Position numbers and translations under genes: made by a program
From: Streptomyces sp. Je 1-79
GTDB lineage: Bacteria > Actinomycetota > Actinomycetes > Streptomycetales > Streptomycetaceae
Assembly (NCBI RefSeq): GCF_025195125.1
Contig: NZ_JAMGSL010000008.1
Span: 290,707 to 354,706, forward strand
Direction: 5' to 3'
DNA length: 64,000 nucleotides
Shown here: one piece after another, positions 52,758-61,303 of the stretch
Numbering within the stretch: the stretch's first letter is position 1
Layout: each line of letters starts with the position of its first letter
The notes under the pieces: model-generated
The model's input: only the letters and a program-made list of their open reading frames with translations
What the model was told of the DNA's origin: nothing
Databases searched by the model: none

Positions 52758-54407
52758 TTATCCCTGACTGTTCTTGAGGCTGCGTTCAATCGCTTCGCGC
52801 AGGACCTGGCGGTCGTCGAAGGGGCGGACCACACCCGCGATGTCCTGGCCCTGCTCGTGGCCCTTGCCGGCGACGAGCACGGTGTCGCCCGACTGCGCGC
52901 GGGCCACGACGGCGGCGATGGCGGAGGCGCGGTCGGCGTCGACCAGGACGTCGCCGCGCTCGTGGGCGGGCACCTCGGCGGCGCCCGCCAGCATCGCCGC
53001 CAGGATCGCGAGGGGGTCCTCGGAGCGGGGGTTGTCGGAGGTCAGTACGGCGGTGTCGGCGAGACGGGCCGCCGCGGCGCCCATCGGGCCGCGCTTGGTG
53101 GTGTCCCGGTCGCCGCCGCAGCCGAGGACGATGTGCAGCTTCCCCTCGGTGACCTTGCGCAGCGAGCGCAGGACCGATTCGACGGCGTCCGTCTTGTGGG
53201 CGTAGTCGACGACCGCGAGGTACGGCTGGCCGGCGTCGACGCGCTCCAGCCGGCCGGGGACGCCGGGCACGGCCGCGACACCGTCGGCGGCGGTCTGCGG
53301 GTCGAGCCCGGCGACGGCCAGGGTGACGATCGCGGCGAGGGTGTTGGCGACGTTGAACGGACCGGGCAGCGGGGCGGTGGCGGAGATCCGCGCCCCCTGG
53401 GGGCCGACGACCGTGAAGGTGGAGCCGTGGGAGCCGATCTCGACGTCCTCGGCGCGCCAGTCGGCGTCCGGGTGGCCCTCGGCGGAGAAGGTGACGACCG
53501 GGACGCCGGCCTCGTCGACCAGCCGGCGGCCGTAGGCGTCGTCGAGGTTCACGACGCCGAGCCTGCTGCGCTCCGGGGTGAAGAGCTGTGCCTTCGCCCC
53601 GAAGTAGTCCTCCATGTCGGAGTGGAACTCCATGTGCTCCGGGCTGAGGTTGTTGAAGACGGCGACGTCGAAGACGCAGCCGTCGACCCGGCCGAGCACG
53701 AGGGCGTGGCTGGAGACCTCCATGGCGACCGCCTCGACCCCGCGTTCGCGCATCACGGCGAACAGGGCCTGGAGGTCGGTGGCTTCGGGGGTCGTACGTT
53801 CCGACTTGATGCGCTCCTCGCCGATCCGCATCTCCACGGTGCCGATGAGGCCGCTCTTCCGGCCGGCCGCCTTGAGGCCGCCCTCCACCAGGTAGGCCGT
53901 GGTGGTCTTGCCGGAGGTGCCGGTGATTCCGATCTGGAGGAGGTCCTCACCCGGCCGGCCGTAGATCACGGCGGCGAGCTCGCCCATCCGTCCGCGCGGG
54001 TTCTCCACGACCAGGACCGGCAGGCCGGTCGCGGCGGCGCGTCCGGCGCCCGTCGGGTCGGTGAGGATCGCGGCGGCGCCGAGTCCGGCGGCCTGGGCGG
54101 CGAAGTCGGCGCCGTGCAGCCGGGCGCCGGGGAGGGCCGCGTAGACGTCGCCGGGGCGTACCGCCCGCGAGTCGTGGGTGATGCCCGTGACGTCGGTGTC
54201 GCCGGGCGTCTCGACGTCGAGCCGGGCGGCCAGGTCGCCCAGGGGTGTCGGGCGGGCCTGCTCCGGGCGGGGCGGGGTGGTTCGGTACTGATCAGCGTGT
54301 GGCACGGCGGTGAGCGTACCGGGCCCACCCGTCGCGGGGCCAAAAGAGGCCGGGGCGTCGCCGGAGTTCGATTTCCGGTTCCCGGAATCGGGGGTGATCG
54401 TGCTCAC
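52758..54407 (-). CDS. murE: UDP-MurNAc-L-Ala-D-Glu--diaminopimelate ligase
   Basis: A 549-residue Mur ligase for the third residue of the stem peptide. P-loop TGTSGKTTTAYLVEG, substrate loop TTPEATDLQALFAVM, and the DNPRSEDP motif that in MurE specifies diaminopimelate; Streptomyces incorporates the LL isomer. The GTG at 54407 is chosen for the GGGAG six bases upstream; it adds a Pro/Gly-rich N-terminus of about 30 residues before the Mur domain. A shorter start at an internal GTG (the PHADQYRT context) is possible. Confidence 0.94.
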   Translation of the reverse strand: MSTITPDSGNRKSNSGDAPASFGPATGGPGTLTAVPHADQYRTTPPRPEQARPTPLGDLAARLDVETPGDTDVTGITHDSRAVRPGDVYAALPGARLHGADFAAQAAGLGAAAILTDPTGAGRAAATGLPVLVVENPRGRMGELAAVIYGRPGEDLLQIGITGTSGKTTTAYLVEGGLKAAGRKSGLIGTVEMRIGEERIKSERTTPEATDLQALFAVMRERGVEAVAMEVSSHALVLGRVDGCVFDVAVFNNLSPEHMEFHSDMEDYFGAKAQLFTPERSRLGVVNLDDAYGRRLVDEAGVPVVTFSAEGHPDADWRAEDVEIGSHGSTFTVVGPQGARISATAPLPGPFNVANTLAAIVTLAVAGLDPQTAADGVAAVPGVPGRLERVDAGQPYLAVVDYAHKTDAVESVLRSLRKVTEGKLHIVLGCGGDRDTTKRGPMGAAAARLADTAVLTSDNPRSEDPLAILAAMLAGAAEVPAHERGDVLVDADRASAIAAVVARAQSGDTVLVAGKGHEQGQDIAGVVRPFDDRQVLREAIERSLKNSQG

Positions 54408-54423
54408 TGGTACTCCCGGGGTG

Positions 54424-56406
54424 TCACTCGCTGTCCTTGAACATGACCGGCAGTCGGGCCGGCTCGTTGCCCGTCGGGGCCACATGGAGGGTCTTGAGGG
54501 CGAACTCCATGACCTTCTTGTAGATGGGTCCGCAGATCTGACCGCCGAAGTAGCTGCCCTTGGTGGGGTTCTGGATGGCGCAGTAGACCGTGATCTGCGG
54601 GTCGTCGGCGGGCGCGAACCCGGCGAAGGAGGCGGTGTACCCCTTGTAGCGGCCGAGTTCGGGGTCGACGCGGTTGGCGGTTCCGGTCTTGCCCGCGACC
54701 CGGTAGCCGGGGATCCGGGCCTTGGTGCCGGTGCCCTCCTCGTCGCCGACGACGGACTCCAGCATCTGCGCGAGGGTCTTGGCGGTCTTGTCGCTGACCA
54801 CCCGGGTCTGCTTCGGGGCGGGCGCCGGGGTGAACCGGCCGTCGGGTCCCTTGGTGCCGCGGACGAGGGTGGGCTCGATCCGTACGCCGCCGTTGGCGAT
54901 GGTCGAGAAGACCGAGGTGGCCTGCATGGCGTTGACCGACAGCCCCTGGCCGAAGGGGATCGTGTACTGCTGCGAGGTCGACCAGTTCGCGGGCTTGGCG
55001 AGGATGCCCGGGGTCTCGCCCGGGTAGCCGAGCCCGGTGGGGCTGCCGATGCCGAACTTGCGCAGGTAGGAGTGGAGGACCCGGTTGGACTCGGCCTGGT
55101 TCCTGCCGAGCTGGCCGGTCGCCAGGATCGTGCCGATGTTGCTGGACTTGGCGAGAACGCCGTTGAGCGTCAGGTACCAGGTCGGGTGGTCGATGTCGTC
55201 CTTGAAGAGCCGGTCGCCGCGGTGCAGCCGGTTGGGGACGGTGACGTGCGTGTCGGGGGTCGCCGCGCCCTCCTCCAGGACGGCGGCCATGGACATGACC
55301 TTGCTGGTGGAGCCGGGCTCGTAGGCGTCCTGGAGGGCCGCGTTGCCCATCGCGGCGGAGTTGGCCGCGGACAGGTCGTTGGGGTCGAAGCCGGGGGCGT
55401 TGGCCATGGCCAGGACCTCGCCGGTCCTCGTGTTCTGCACTATGACGTAGCCGCGGTCGGCCTTGGACTTCCTCACCTGGTCGGTGATGGCCTGCTGGGC
55501 GGCCCACTGGATGTCCCGGTCGATCGTCAGCTCGATGTCGGAGCCGGGCACGGCCGGGGTCCCGCGGGAGCCCGCGGTGGGCACCTGGCGGCCGCCGGAC
55601 TCGGCGAACCGGATCTTTCCCTCCTGGCCCGCGAGCTCCTTGTCGAGCATGGACTCCAGACCGCCGGCGCCGCGGCCCTCGGCGTTGACGTAGCCCAGTA
55701 TCCCGGCGGCGAGCTCCCCGTTGGGGTACACGCGCTTGCTGCTGGGCTCGCTCAGGATGCCGCCGAGGAGGTTGATGCCGTTGCCGCCCTCGGAGGGCCT
55801 GGACTTGTTCGCGTAGACCTTCTTGAGGTCCTTGATCTGGTTCCAGACCTGCGGCGTCTGCTTGCGGGCGAGCAGGGTGTAGCGGGACTTGGGGGTGCGG
55901 AGCTTCTTGGCGAGGCCCGCGGGCTCCTTGCCCAGCAACGGCGCGAGGAGCGCGGCGGCCTGCTCGGGGGCGTCCGGGACCTTGCTCTCCTCGGGGGTGA
56001 AGAGCTTGGGGTCGGCCGTGATGTCGTACGCGTCGACGCTGGCGGCCAGGGCGATCCCGGAGCGGTCGGTGATCTCGCCCCGTTCCGCGGAGAGCGTGTA
56101 CTCCTGGTAGCGGTGTGCCTCGGCCTTGGCGGCCAGCACGCTCGCGTCGACGGCCTGGACCTGGAGCAGGCGGACGACGAACGCCAGCATGACGAGGGTC
56201 AGGCCGAGGGAGACGAGCCTCAGCCGCGGCTTCGGGCTGCCGAGCCGGATGGTGCGCACCTTCGGCCGCGCGGGGGGCCGGGGCGCGGGCCTGCGCGGGG
56301 CAGCGGCCGGGCGTGCGGCGGCGGGCCGGGGCCTGACGGGGCGCGCGGGCCCGGCGGGGCCGGGGACCCGGCGGCGCGGGGGCTCCTTGGGGGGCACTGC
56401 GGTCAC
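54424..56406 (-). CDS. ftsI: Septal peptidoglycan transpeptidase (class B PBP, FtsI)
   Basis: A 660-residue class B penicillin-binding protein. An unusually Pro/Arg/Ala-rich cytoplasmic N-terminus (about 60 residues) precedes one membrane helix (LVSLGLTLVMLAFVVRLLQV). A dimerisation domain (TLSAERGEITDRSGIALA) follows, then the transpeptidase with Ser366-x-x-Lys369 (PGSTSKVMSM), the SSN triad (LAKSSNIGT) and KTGT at 573-576 (AGKTGTANR). It crosslinks septal wall with FtsW. Its GTG start overlaps the stop of the ftsL-like gene by 4 bases. Confidence 0.97.
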   Translation of the reverse strand: MTAVPPKEPPRRRVPGPAGPARPVRPRPAAARPAAAPRRPAPRPPARPKVRTIRLGSPKPRLRLVSLGLTLVMLAFVVRLLQVQAVDASVLAAKAEAHRYQEYTLSAERGEITDRSGIALAASVDAYDITADPKLFTPEESKVPDAPEQAAALLAPLLGKEPAGLAKKLRTPKSRYTLLARKQTPQVWNQIKDLKKVYANKSRPSEGGNGINLLGGILSEPSSKRVYPNGELAAGILGYVNAEGRGAGGLESMLDKELAGQEGKIRFAESGGRQVPTAGSRGTPAVPGSDIELTIDRDIQWAAQQAITDQVRKSKADRGYVIVQNTRTGEVLAMANAPGFDPNDLSAANSAAMGNAALQDAYEPGSTSKVMSMAAVLEEGAATPDTHVTVPNRLHRGDRLFKDDIDHPTWYLTLNGVLAKSSNIGTILATGQLGRNQAESNRVLHSYLRKFGIGSPTGLGYPGETPGILAKPANWSTSQQYTIPFGQGLSVNAMQATSVFSTIANGGVRIEPTLVRGTKGPDGRFTPAPAPKQTRVVSDKTAKTLAQMLESVVGDEEGTGTKARIPGYRVAGKTGTANRVDPELGRYKGYTASFAGFAPADDPQITVYCAIQNPTKGSYFGGQICGPIYKKVMEFALKTLHVAPTGNEPARLPVMFKDSE

Positions 56407-56942
56407 CTGCCGGAGTTCGTCGGGGCGGGCGCTGTCGTCTTCGCCGTCGTCCCGGGGGGCGTCGCGGGCGCCGCGCCCTGGGAGGTCCCGGACCCGGGCT
56501 CCGCGCTCGGCGGGGCGGAGCCGGTGGGGGTGGAGACAGGGAGCGGGGCGGGCCTCACGGTCCGGTCGGGCTTCGGGGCGGAGGCCTTCGAGGGCTCGCC
56601 GAGGACCTTGCCGTCCGGGTCGAGGAAGGCGGGGCTGCCGCCGGGGACCATGCCGAGCTCCCGGGCCCTGCGCTCCAGCGCGTCAGGGGCCGAGTAGTCG
56701 TCCACGTCCCGCTGGAGGGCCTGCTCCTCGTCGGTGAGCTCGGTGGTGCGGTTCTTGAGGTCACGCAGCTTGAAGGAGCCCTGGTTGAGGGCGGAGTTCA
56801 GCAGCAGGAGCGTGATGAGACCGCCGCCGAGGAGTACGACGACGAGCAGGACGAAGGGGGTCCGGGCGGCGGTACTGGGCCCCGAGGGCATGAGCCGCCC
56901 GAGCCGCGCCGCCCGCCCTTTGAGCGGCCCCTTCGTGGTCAT
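56403..56942 (-). CDS. ftsL: FtsL-like septum formation initiator protein
   Basis: A 179-residue bitopic protein between rsmH and ftsI, the position of FtsL in dcw clusters. A basic N-terminus leads to one helix (PFVLLVVVLLGGGLITLLLL, about residues 29-48), then a short coiled coil (KLRDLKNRTTELTDEEQALQ to RRARELGM, about 56-95). The remaining 80 residues are a Pro/Thr/Ser/Ala-rich extracytoplasmic tail not seen in E. coli FtsL. Assignment rests on position and architecture because sequence conservation is low. ATG overlaps the rsmH stop by 4 bases. Confidence 0.88.
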   Translation of the reverse strand: MTTKGPLKGRAARLGRLMPSGPSTAARTPFVLLVVVLLGGGLITLLLLNSALNQGSFKLRDLKNRTTELTDEEQALQRDVDDYSAPDALERRARELGMVPGGSPAFLDPDGKVLGEPSKASAPKPDRTVRPAPLPVSTPTGSAPPSAEPGSGTSQGAAPATPPGTTAKTTAPAPTNSGR

Positions 56943-57898
56943 GCGGGCACATCCTCCCGGATGCGCTGCGCTCCTCTGAGCCTGGCCGGGGCCGCGCGGC
57001 GGTTCTCGGCGATCTCCTCCTCGGTGGGGAGCTCGGCGCCGCGGGTGAGGAGCTTCAGACGGGGCTGGTACTGCTCGGGGACCACCGGAAGGCCGGGCGG
57101 GGCCGTGTTCGCCGCGCCCGCCGCGAAGACCCGCTTGACCAGCCGGTCCTCCAGGGAGTGGTACGACAGGACCGCGATCCGGCCGCCCACCGCGAGCGCC
57201 TTCACCGCGGCCGGGATCGCCCGCTCCAGGACCGTCAGCTCGCCGTTGACCTCGATGCGCAGGGCCTGGAAGGTCCGCTTGGCCGGGTTGCCGCCGGTGC
57301 GCTTGGCGGCCTGCGGCAGCGCGTCGCGGATCAGCTCGACCAGCCGGGCGCTGTTGGTGAACGGCTCCTTGTCGCGCTCGCGCACGACCGCGGAGACGAT
57401 CCGCTTGGCCTGCTTCTCCTCGCCGTACGCCCGCAGGATCCGGACCAGCTCACCGGCCGGGTAGGTGTTGAGGACCTCCGCCGCGCTGACTCCGGTCGTC
57501 TGGTCCATCCGCATGTCGAGCGGGGCGTCCTGCGCGTACGCGAAGCCGCGGTCGGCCTCGTCGAGCTGCATGGAGGAGACGCCGAGGTCGAAGAGGATGC
57601 CGTCGACGCGCGGAACGCCGAGCCGGTCGAGGACCTCGGGCAGCTCGTCGTAGACCGCGTGGACGAGCGTCGCGCGCTCCCCGAACGGGGCGAGCCGCTC
57701 GCCGGAGAGCCGCAGCGCCTCCTTGTCCCGGTCGAGGGCGACGAGACGCGCCTCGGGGAACCGTTCGAGCAGCGCCTCGCTGTGGCCGCCGAGGCCGAGG
57801 GTGCAGTCGACGACGACGGCGCCGGGGCGTTCCAGAGCGGGGGCCAACATGTCCAGGCACCGCTGGAGCATCACCGGGACGTGTCGGTCGTTGCTCAA
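56939..57898 (-). CDS. rsmH: 16S rRNA m4C1402 methyltransferase
   Basis: A 319-residue SAM-dependent methyltransferase that N4-methylates C1402 in the 16S rRNA decoding centre. The motif VVVDCTLGLGGHSEALLERF (SAM site), LDRDKEAL, GILFDLGVSSMQLDEADRGF and SYHSLEDRLVKR are diagnostic. The start appears to be TTG at 57898 (residues MSNDRHVPVML), supported by GAGAGGG five bases upstream, a rare start codon. It leads the dcw cluster; no mraZ lies ahead of it. A promoter is predicted at 58009-58036, giving a leader of about 100 bases. Confidence 0.95.
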   Translation of the reverse strand: MSNDRHVPVMLQRCLDMLAPALERPGAVVVDCTLGLGGHSEALLERFPEARLVALDRDKEALRLSGERLAPFGERATLVHAVYDELPEVLDRLGVPRVDGILFDLGVSSMQLDEADRGFAYAQDAPLDMRMDQTTGVSAAEVLNTYPAGELVRILRAYGEEKQAKRIVSAVVRERDKEPFTNSARLVELIRDALPQAAKRTGGNPAKRTFQALRIEVNGELTVLERAIPAAVKALAVGGRIAVLSYHSLEDRLVKRVFAAGAANTAPPGLPVVPEQYQPRLKLLTRGAELPTEEEIAENRRAAPARLRGAQRIREDVPA

Positions 57899-58008
57899 TG
57901 CGCCCTCTCAGAAATTCGACTCAAGATTCGGCGCGGCCGCTACGCATCCGCCGCACACGCGGGGGAGAAAGCGCGGAAATCGCTCAATGTCTCCGTGAAC
58001 TTCGCGTC

Positions 58009-58036
58009 ACTTTAGTCCACTGGCCGCGACGGTCAA
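58009..58036 (-). promoter_or_regulatory. Vegetative-type promoter for the rsmH-dcw operon
   Basis: On the minus strand TTGACC (58036-58031), a 16-base spacer and TAAAGT (58014-58009) closely match the principal sigma factor consensus in Streptomyces (TTGACN / TAnnnT). Transcription would start near 58002, about 104 bases before the rsmH TTG. Confidence 0.7.
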
Positions 58037-58198
58037 TCAACCGGCTGGCGCGTCGCGCGGGGCGTCGGGCGGAGCGGGGCATTCACGGCGACTCACCCGA
58101 TCGGACCTCCTCTCCTCCTTCCTGTGGGTTACCTCACAACAAGGCTCATTGATGTTCTTTGTCCACTCTCACAGCGGGCCTTGAGCGTGCGTGACCAC

Positions 58199-58204
58199 TA
58201 ACGT
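58199..58204 (+). promoter_or_regulatory. -10 element of a probable leaderless carbonic anhydrase promoter
   Basis: TAACGT fits TAnnnT and is followed by exactly 7 bases before the ATG at 58212, with no Shine-Dalgarno sequence. A good -35 at the right distance is not visible. Confidence 0.45.
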
Positions 58205-58211
58205 CGTAGAC

Positions 58212-58751
58212 ATGTCGACCTCTGCGCACTCTTCTACCGACGTGATGGGCACCGCCGGCACGGTCACCGACCGGCTCGTCGAGGCCAACGGGCGGTACGC
58301 CGCCGGCTTCACCGACCCGGGCATGGACGCGCGACCCGTGTTGAACGTAGCCGTGGTCGCCTGCATGGACGCCCGCCTCGACCTCCACGCCGCACTCGGC
58401 CTGAAGCTGGGCGACTGCCACACCATCCGCAACGCGGGCGGTGTGGTGACCGACGACGTGATCCGCTCGCTCACCATCAGCCAGCGCGCCCTCGGGACCC
58501 GCAGCGTGGTGCTCATCCACCACACCGGTTGCGGTCTGGAGTCCCTCACCGAGGAGTTCCGGCACGAGCTGGAGATGGAGGTCGGCCAGCGGCCGGCCTG
58601 GGCCGTGGAGGCCTTCCGCGATGTCGAGCAGGACGTCCGGCAGTCGATGCAGCGCGTGCGGACCTCGCCGTTCCTGCTGCACACCGACGACGTCCGCGGC
58701 TTTGTCTTCGACGTGACCACCGGGCTGGTCCGCGAGATCGATCCCACCTGA
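58212..58751 (+). CDS. Beta-class carbonic anhydrase
   Basis: A 179-residue zinc enzyme interconverting CO2 and bicarbonate. The ligands Cys51 (VACMDARLD, with the Asp53-Arg55 dyad), His104 and Cys107 (LIHHTGCGLE) are complete. It is shorter than plant-type enzymes and matches the small actinobacterial clade. I choose the ATG at 58212 because of the leaderless-type -10 seven bases upstream; a GTG at 58191 would add seven residues. It lies between the dcw cluster and the MoxR genes and is probably a single-gene unit. Confidence 0.93.
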   Translation: MSTSAHSSTDVMGTAGTVTDRLVEANGRYAAGFTDPGMDARPVLNVAVVACMDARLDLHAALGLKLGDCHTIRNAGGVVTDDVIRSLTISQRALGTRSVVLIHHTGCGLESLTEEFRHELEMEVGQRPAWAVEAFRDVEQDVRQSMQRVRTSPFLLHTDDVRGFVFDVTTGLVREIDPT

Positions 58752-58910
58752 TCCGCCGGGCGCAACACGGCAAACCCCGGCATATCGCTCCCACTTGTCC
58801 ACAGGCAAGTGACACAACCCGGCAAGGACAACAAGAATGCTCGGGTGACACCCCCCGAATGAACCGCGGGGGCAGGTGTCGGTGTTTTCGGAGGGGCCGA
58901 GGAGGGCCGG

Positions 58911-59930
58911 GTGACGACCTATGACGATCGAGCGAGCCTCACAGATCTGACCACCACAGCGGAGCGTGTCCGCAGGTCGGTGGAGGGTGTGATCGAGGGC
59001 AAGCCTGAGGTCGTACGGCTTTCGCTGACCGTGCTGCTCGCCGAGGGACATCTTCTGATCGAGGATGTCCCCGGCGTCGGCAAGACGATGCTGGCCAAGA
59101 CGCTGGCGCGGTCCATCGACTGTTCGGTGCGCCGTATCCAGTTCACTCCCGACCTGCTGCCGTCGGACATCACCGGCGTGTCGATCTTCGACCAGCAGCG
59201 GCGGGACTTCGAGTTCAAGCCGGGCGCGATCTTCGCCCAGATCGTGATCGGCGACGAGATCAACCGCGCTTCGCCGAAGACGCAGTCCGCGCTCCTGGAG
59301 TCCATGGAGGAGCGGCAGGTCACGGTGGACGGGCAGACCTACGAGCTGCCGAGCCCCTTCATGGTGGTGGCCACGCAGAACCCGGTGGAGATGGAGGGCA
59401 CCTACCCGCTCCCCGAGGCCCAGCGCGACCGCTTCATGGCGCGCGTCTCGATCGGGTACCCCAGCCCCGAGGCCGAGCTCCAGATGCTCGACGTCCACGG
59501 CTCGGTCAGCCCCCTGGACGATCTCCAGCCGGTGGCGCACGCCCACGACATCGTCAAGCTGATCGACGCGGTACGGGGCGTCCACGTCGCCGACTCCGTG
59601 CGCCGGTACGCCGTGGACGTCGTCGCCGCGACCCGCAGCCACCCGGACCTGAGACTCGGCGCCTCCCCGCGCGCGACGCTGCACCTGCTGCGCGCCGCCA
59701 AGGCGTCCGCCGCGCTCAGCGGCCGCGAGTACGTCCTGCCGGACGACCTCCAGGCGCTGGCCGTGCCGGTCCTCGCCCACCGGCTGCTGCCGACGGCGCA
59801 GGCCCAGCTGAACCGCCGTACGTCGGAGCAGGTCGTCCTCGACATCCTGCAGCGCACGCCCGTCCCGGCCACGGCGCCGCCCGCCGGCCCGCACTACGGC
59901 CAGCAGCAGCCCGGCGTTCGGCCGCTGTGA
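58911..59930 (+). CDS. MoxR-family AAA+ ATPase
   Basis: A 339-residue AAA+ ATPase with Walker A EDVPGVGKTMLAKTLA (Lys58, Thr59), Walker B IVIGDEINRASPKTQ (Asp115-Glu116) and sensor motif FMVVATQNPVEMEGTYPLPEAQRDRF. MoxR proteins act as chaperones that mature partner proteins. Its stop codon overlaps the start of a DUF58 gene, and a transglutaminase gene follows, a widely conserved trio. The GTG has GAGGAGGGCC upstream. Confidence 0.94.
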   Translation: MTTYDDRASLTDLTTTAERVRRSVEGVIEGKPEVVRLSLTVLLAEGHLLIEDVPGVGKTMLAKTLARSIDCSVRRIQFTPDLLPSDITGVSIFDQQRRDFEFKPGAIFAQIVIGDEINRASPKTQSALLESMEERQVTVDGQTYELPSPFMVVATQNPVEMEGTYPLPEAQRDRFMARVSIGYPSPEAELQMLDVHGSVSPLDDLQPVAHAHDIVKLIDAVRGVHVADSVRRYAVDVVAATRSHPDLRLGASPRATLHLLRAAKASAALSGREYVLPDDLQALAVPVLAHRLLPTAQAQLNRRTSEQVVLDILQRTPVPATAPPAGPHYGQQQPGVRPL

Positions 59931-61303
59931 TGACGACCGCTGCCGCGCCGGAGGGGCAGCGGGGCGAGGACCGGGGCGGCCGTCCCGGTGACGACCCGGT
60001 CGGCCTGTGGGCCGCCCTGGGCGGTCTCACCACGCGCGGCCGGTCCTTCCTCGCCGCCGGTGTCGCCGCCGCGATCTGCGCCTTCGTCCTCGGCCAGAGC
60101 GACCTGCTGCGCGTCGGGCTGCTGCTCGCCCTGCTGCCGCTGCTCTGCGTCGGCGTGCTCTACCGCACCCGCTACCGGGTCGCGGGCAGCCGGCGGCTCT
60201 CCCCGCAGCGGGTTCCGGTCGGCTCGGAGGCGCGGGTCCATCTGCGGATGGACAACGTCTCCCGGCTGCCCACCGGGCTGCTCATGCTCCAGGACCACGT
60301 CCCGTACATGCTCGGGCCGCGGCCCCGGTTCGTCCTGGACCGGGTCGAGGCGGGCGGGCGGCGCGAGGTGTCGTACCGGGTCCGCTCCGATCTGCGCGGC
60401 CGCTTCCCCCTGGGCCCCCTCCAGCTGCGGCTGAACGACCCGTTCGGCCTGTGCGAGCTGACCCGGTCGTTCAGCGCGTACGACACCCTGACCGTGATTC
60501 CCCGGACCGAACCGCTGCCGCCGGTGAAGCTGAGCGGCGAGGCGGCGGGGTACGGCGACGGCAGCCTGCGCTCGCTGGCGCTGGCCGGCGATGACGACGT
60601 GATCCCGCGGACCTACCGCCACGGCGACGATCTGCGCCGCGTCCACTGGCGCTCCACCGCGCGCTACGGCGAGCTGATGGTGCGTCGCGAGGAGCAGCCG
60701 CAGCGGGCCCGCTGCACGGTGCTGCTCGACACGCGCCGGATCGCCTACCAGGGGGCGGGGCCCGACTCCGCCTTCGAGTGGGCGGTCTCGGGCGCGGCCT
60801 CCGCCCTGGTGCACATGCTGGAGCGTGGTTTCTCCGTACGGCTCCTCACCGACACGGGCGCCGCGGTGCCCGGCGAGGGCGCCGAGGGCTTCGCCGGTAC
60901 GTCCCAGGACTCCGCCGAGGCGGCCGGACTGATGATGGACACCCTCGCCGTCGTGGACCACTCCGACGGGGCCGGTCTCTCCCGCGCGTACGACGTGCTG
61001 AGGGGCGGGAGCGAGGGCCTGCTGATCGCCTTCGTCGGCGACATCGACGAGGAGCAGGCGGCGGTCGCCGCCCGGATGCGGCAGCGCAGCGGCGCGGCCG
61101 TGGCCTTCGTCCTGGACTCCGGCGCATGGCTGACCGGGGGCGCGGTGGCCGGGGCGGTCGACAAGCGGCTGCGGCAGCTGCGGGAGTCCGGGTGGACGGC
61201 GCTGGCCGTGCCTCCGGGGGCGAGGCTCGCCGACCTGTGGCAGCGGGCGGCCGGGATGCGCGCGGAGAGCACCGCGGGCGACACGTACGGAGGTTGGTCA
61301 TGA
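59930..61303 (+). CDS. DUF58 domain membrane protein
   Basis: About 457 residues. Two N-terminal helices (SFLAAGVAAAICAFVLG and LLRVGLLLALLPLLCVGVLY) anchor a large domain. The DUF58 motif is clear at RTYRHGDDLRRVHWRSTARYGELMVRREE, and the C-terminal half resembles a von Willebrand A-like fold (CTVLLDTRRIAYQ). It is the usual partner of MoxR. A GTG at 59927 or an ATG at 59930 could start it; both overlap the MoxR stop. It overlaps the transglutaminase gene by 4 bases. Confidence 0.92.
   Translation: MTTAAAPEGQRGEDRGGRPGDDPVGLWAALGGLTTRGRSFLAAGVAAAICAFVLGQSDLLRVGLLLALLPLLCVGVLYRTRYRVAGSRRLSPQRVPVGSEARVHLRMDNVSRLPTGLLMLQDHVPYMLGPRPRFVLDRVEAGGRREVSYRVRSDLRGRFPLGPLQLRLNDPFGLCELTRSFSAYDTLTVIPRTEPLPPVKLSGEAAGYGDGSLRSLALAGDDDVIPRTYRHGDDLRRVHWRSTARYGELMVRREEQPQRARCTVLLDTRRIAYQGAGPDSAFEWAVSGAASALVHMLERGFSVRLLTDTGAAVPGEGAEGFAGTSQDSAEAAGLMMDTLAVVDHSDGAGLSRAYDVLRGGSEGLLIAFVGDIDEEQAAVAARMRQRSGAAVAFVLDSGAWLTGGAVAGAVDKRLRQLRESGWTALAVPPGARLADLWQRAAGMRAESTAGDTYGGWS

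Larger units (their letters stand above)
57899..58211. other. Divergent control region between rsmH and the carbonic anhydrase gene
   Basis: About 310 bases without a supportable gene. It has a comparatively AT-rich stretch (57910-58010) that forms the rsmH leader, the rsmH promoter, and at the right end the -10 of the carbonic anhydrase gene. No mraZ remnant is seen. Confidence 0.7.

Noticed and set aside
51477..54440. Long plus-strand open frame opposite murF-murE
   Set aside because: Shadow of two well-identified Mur ligase genes.
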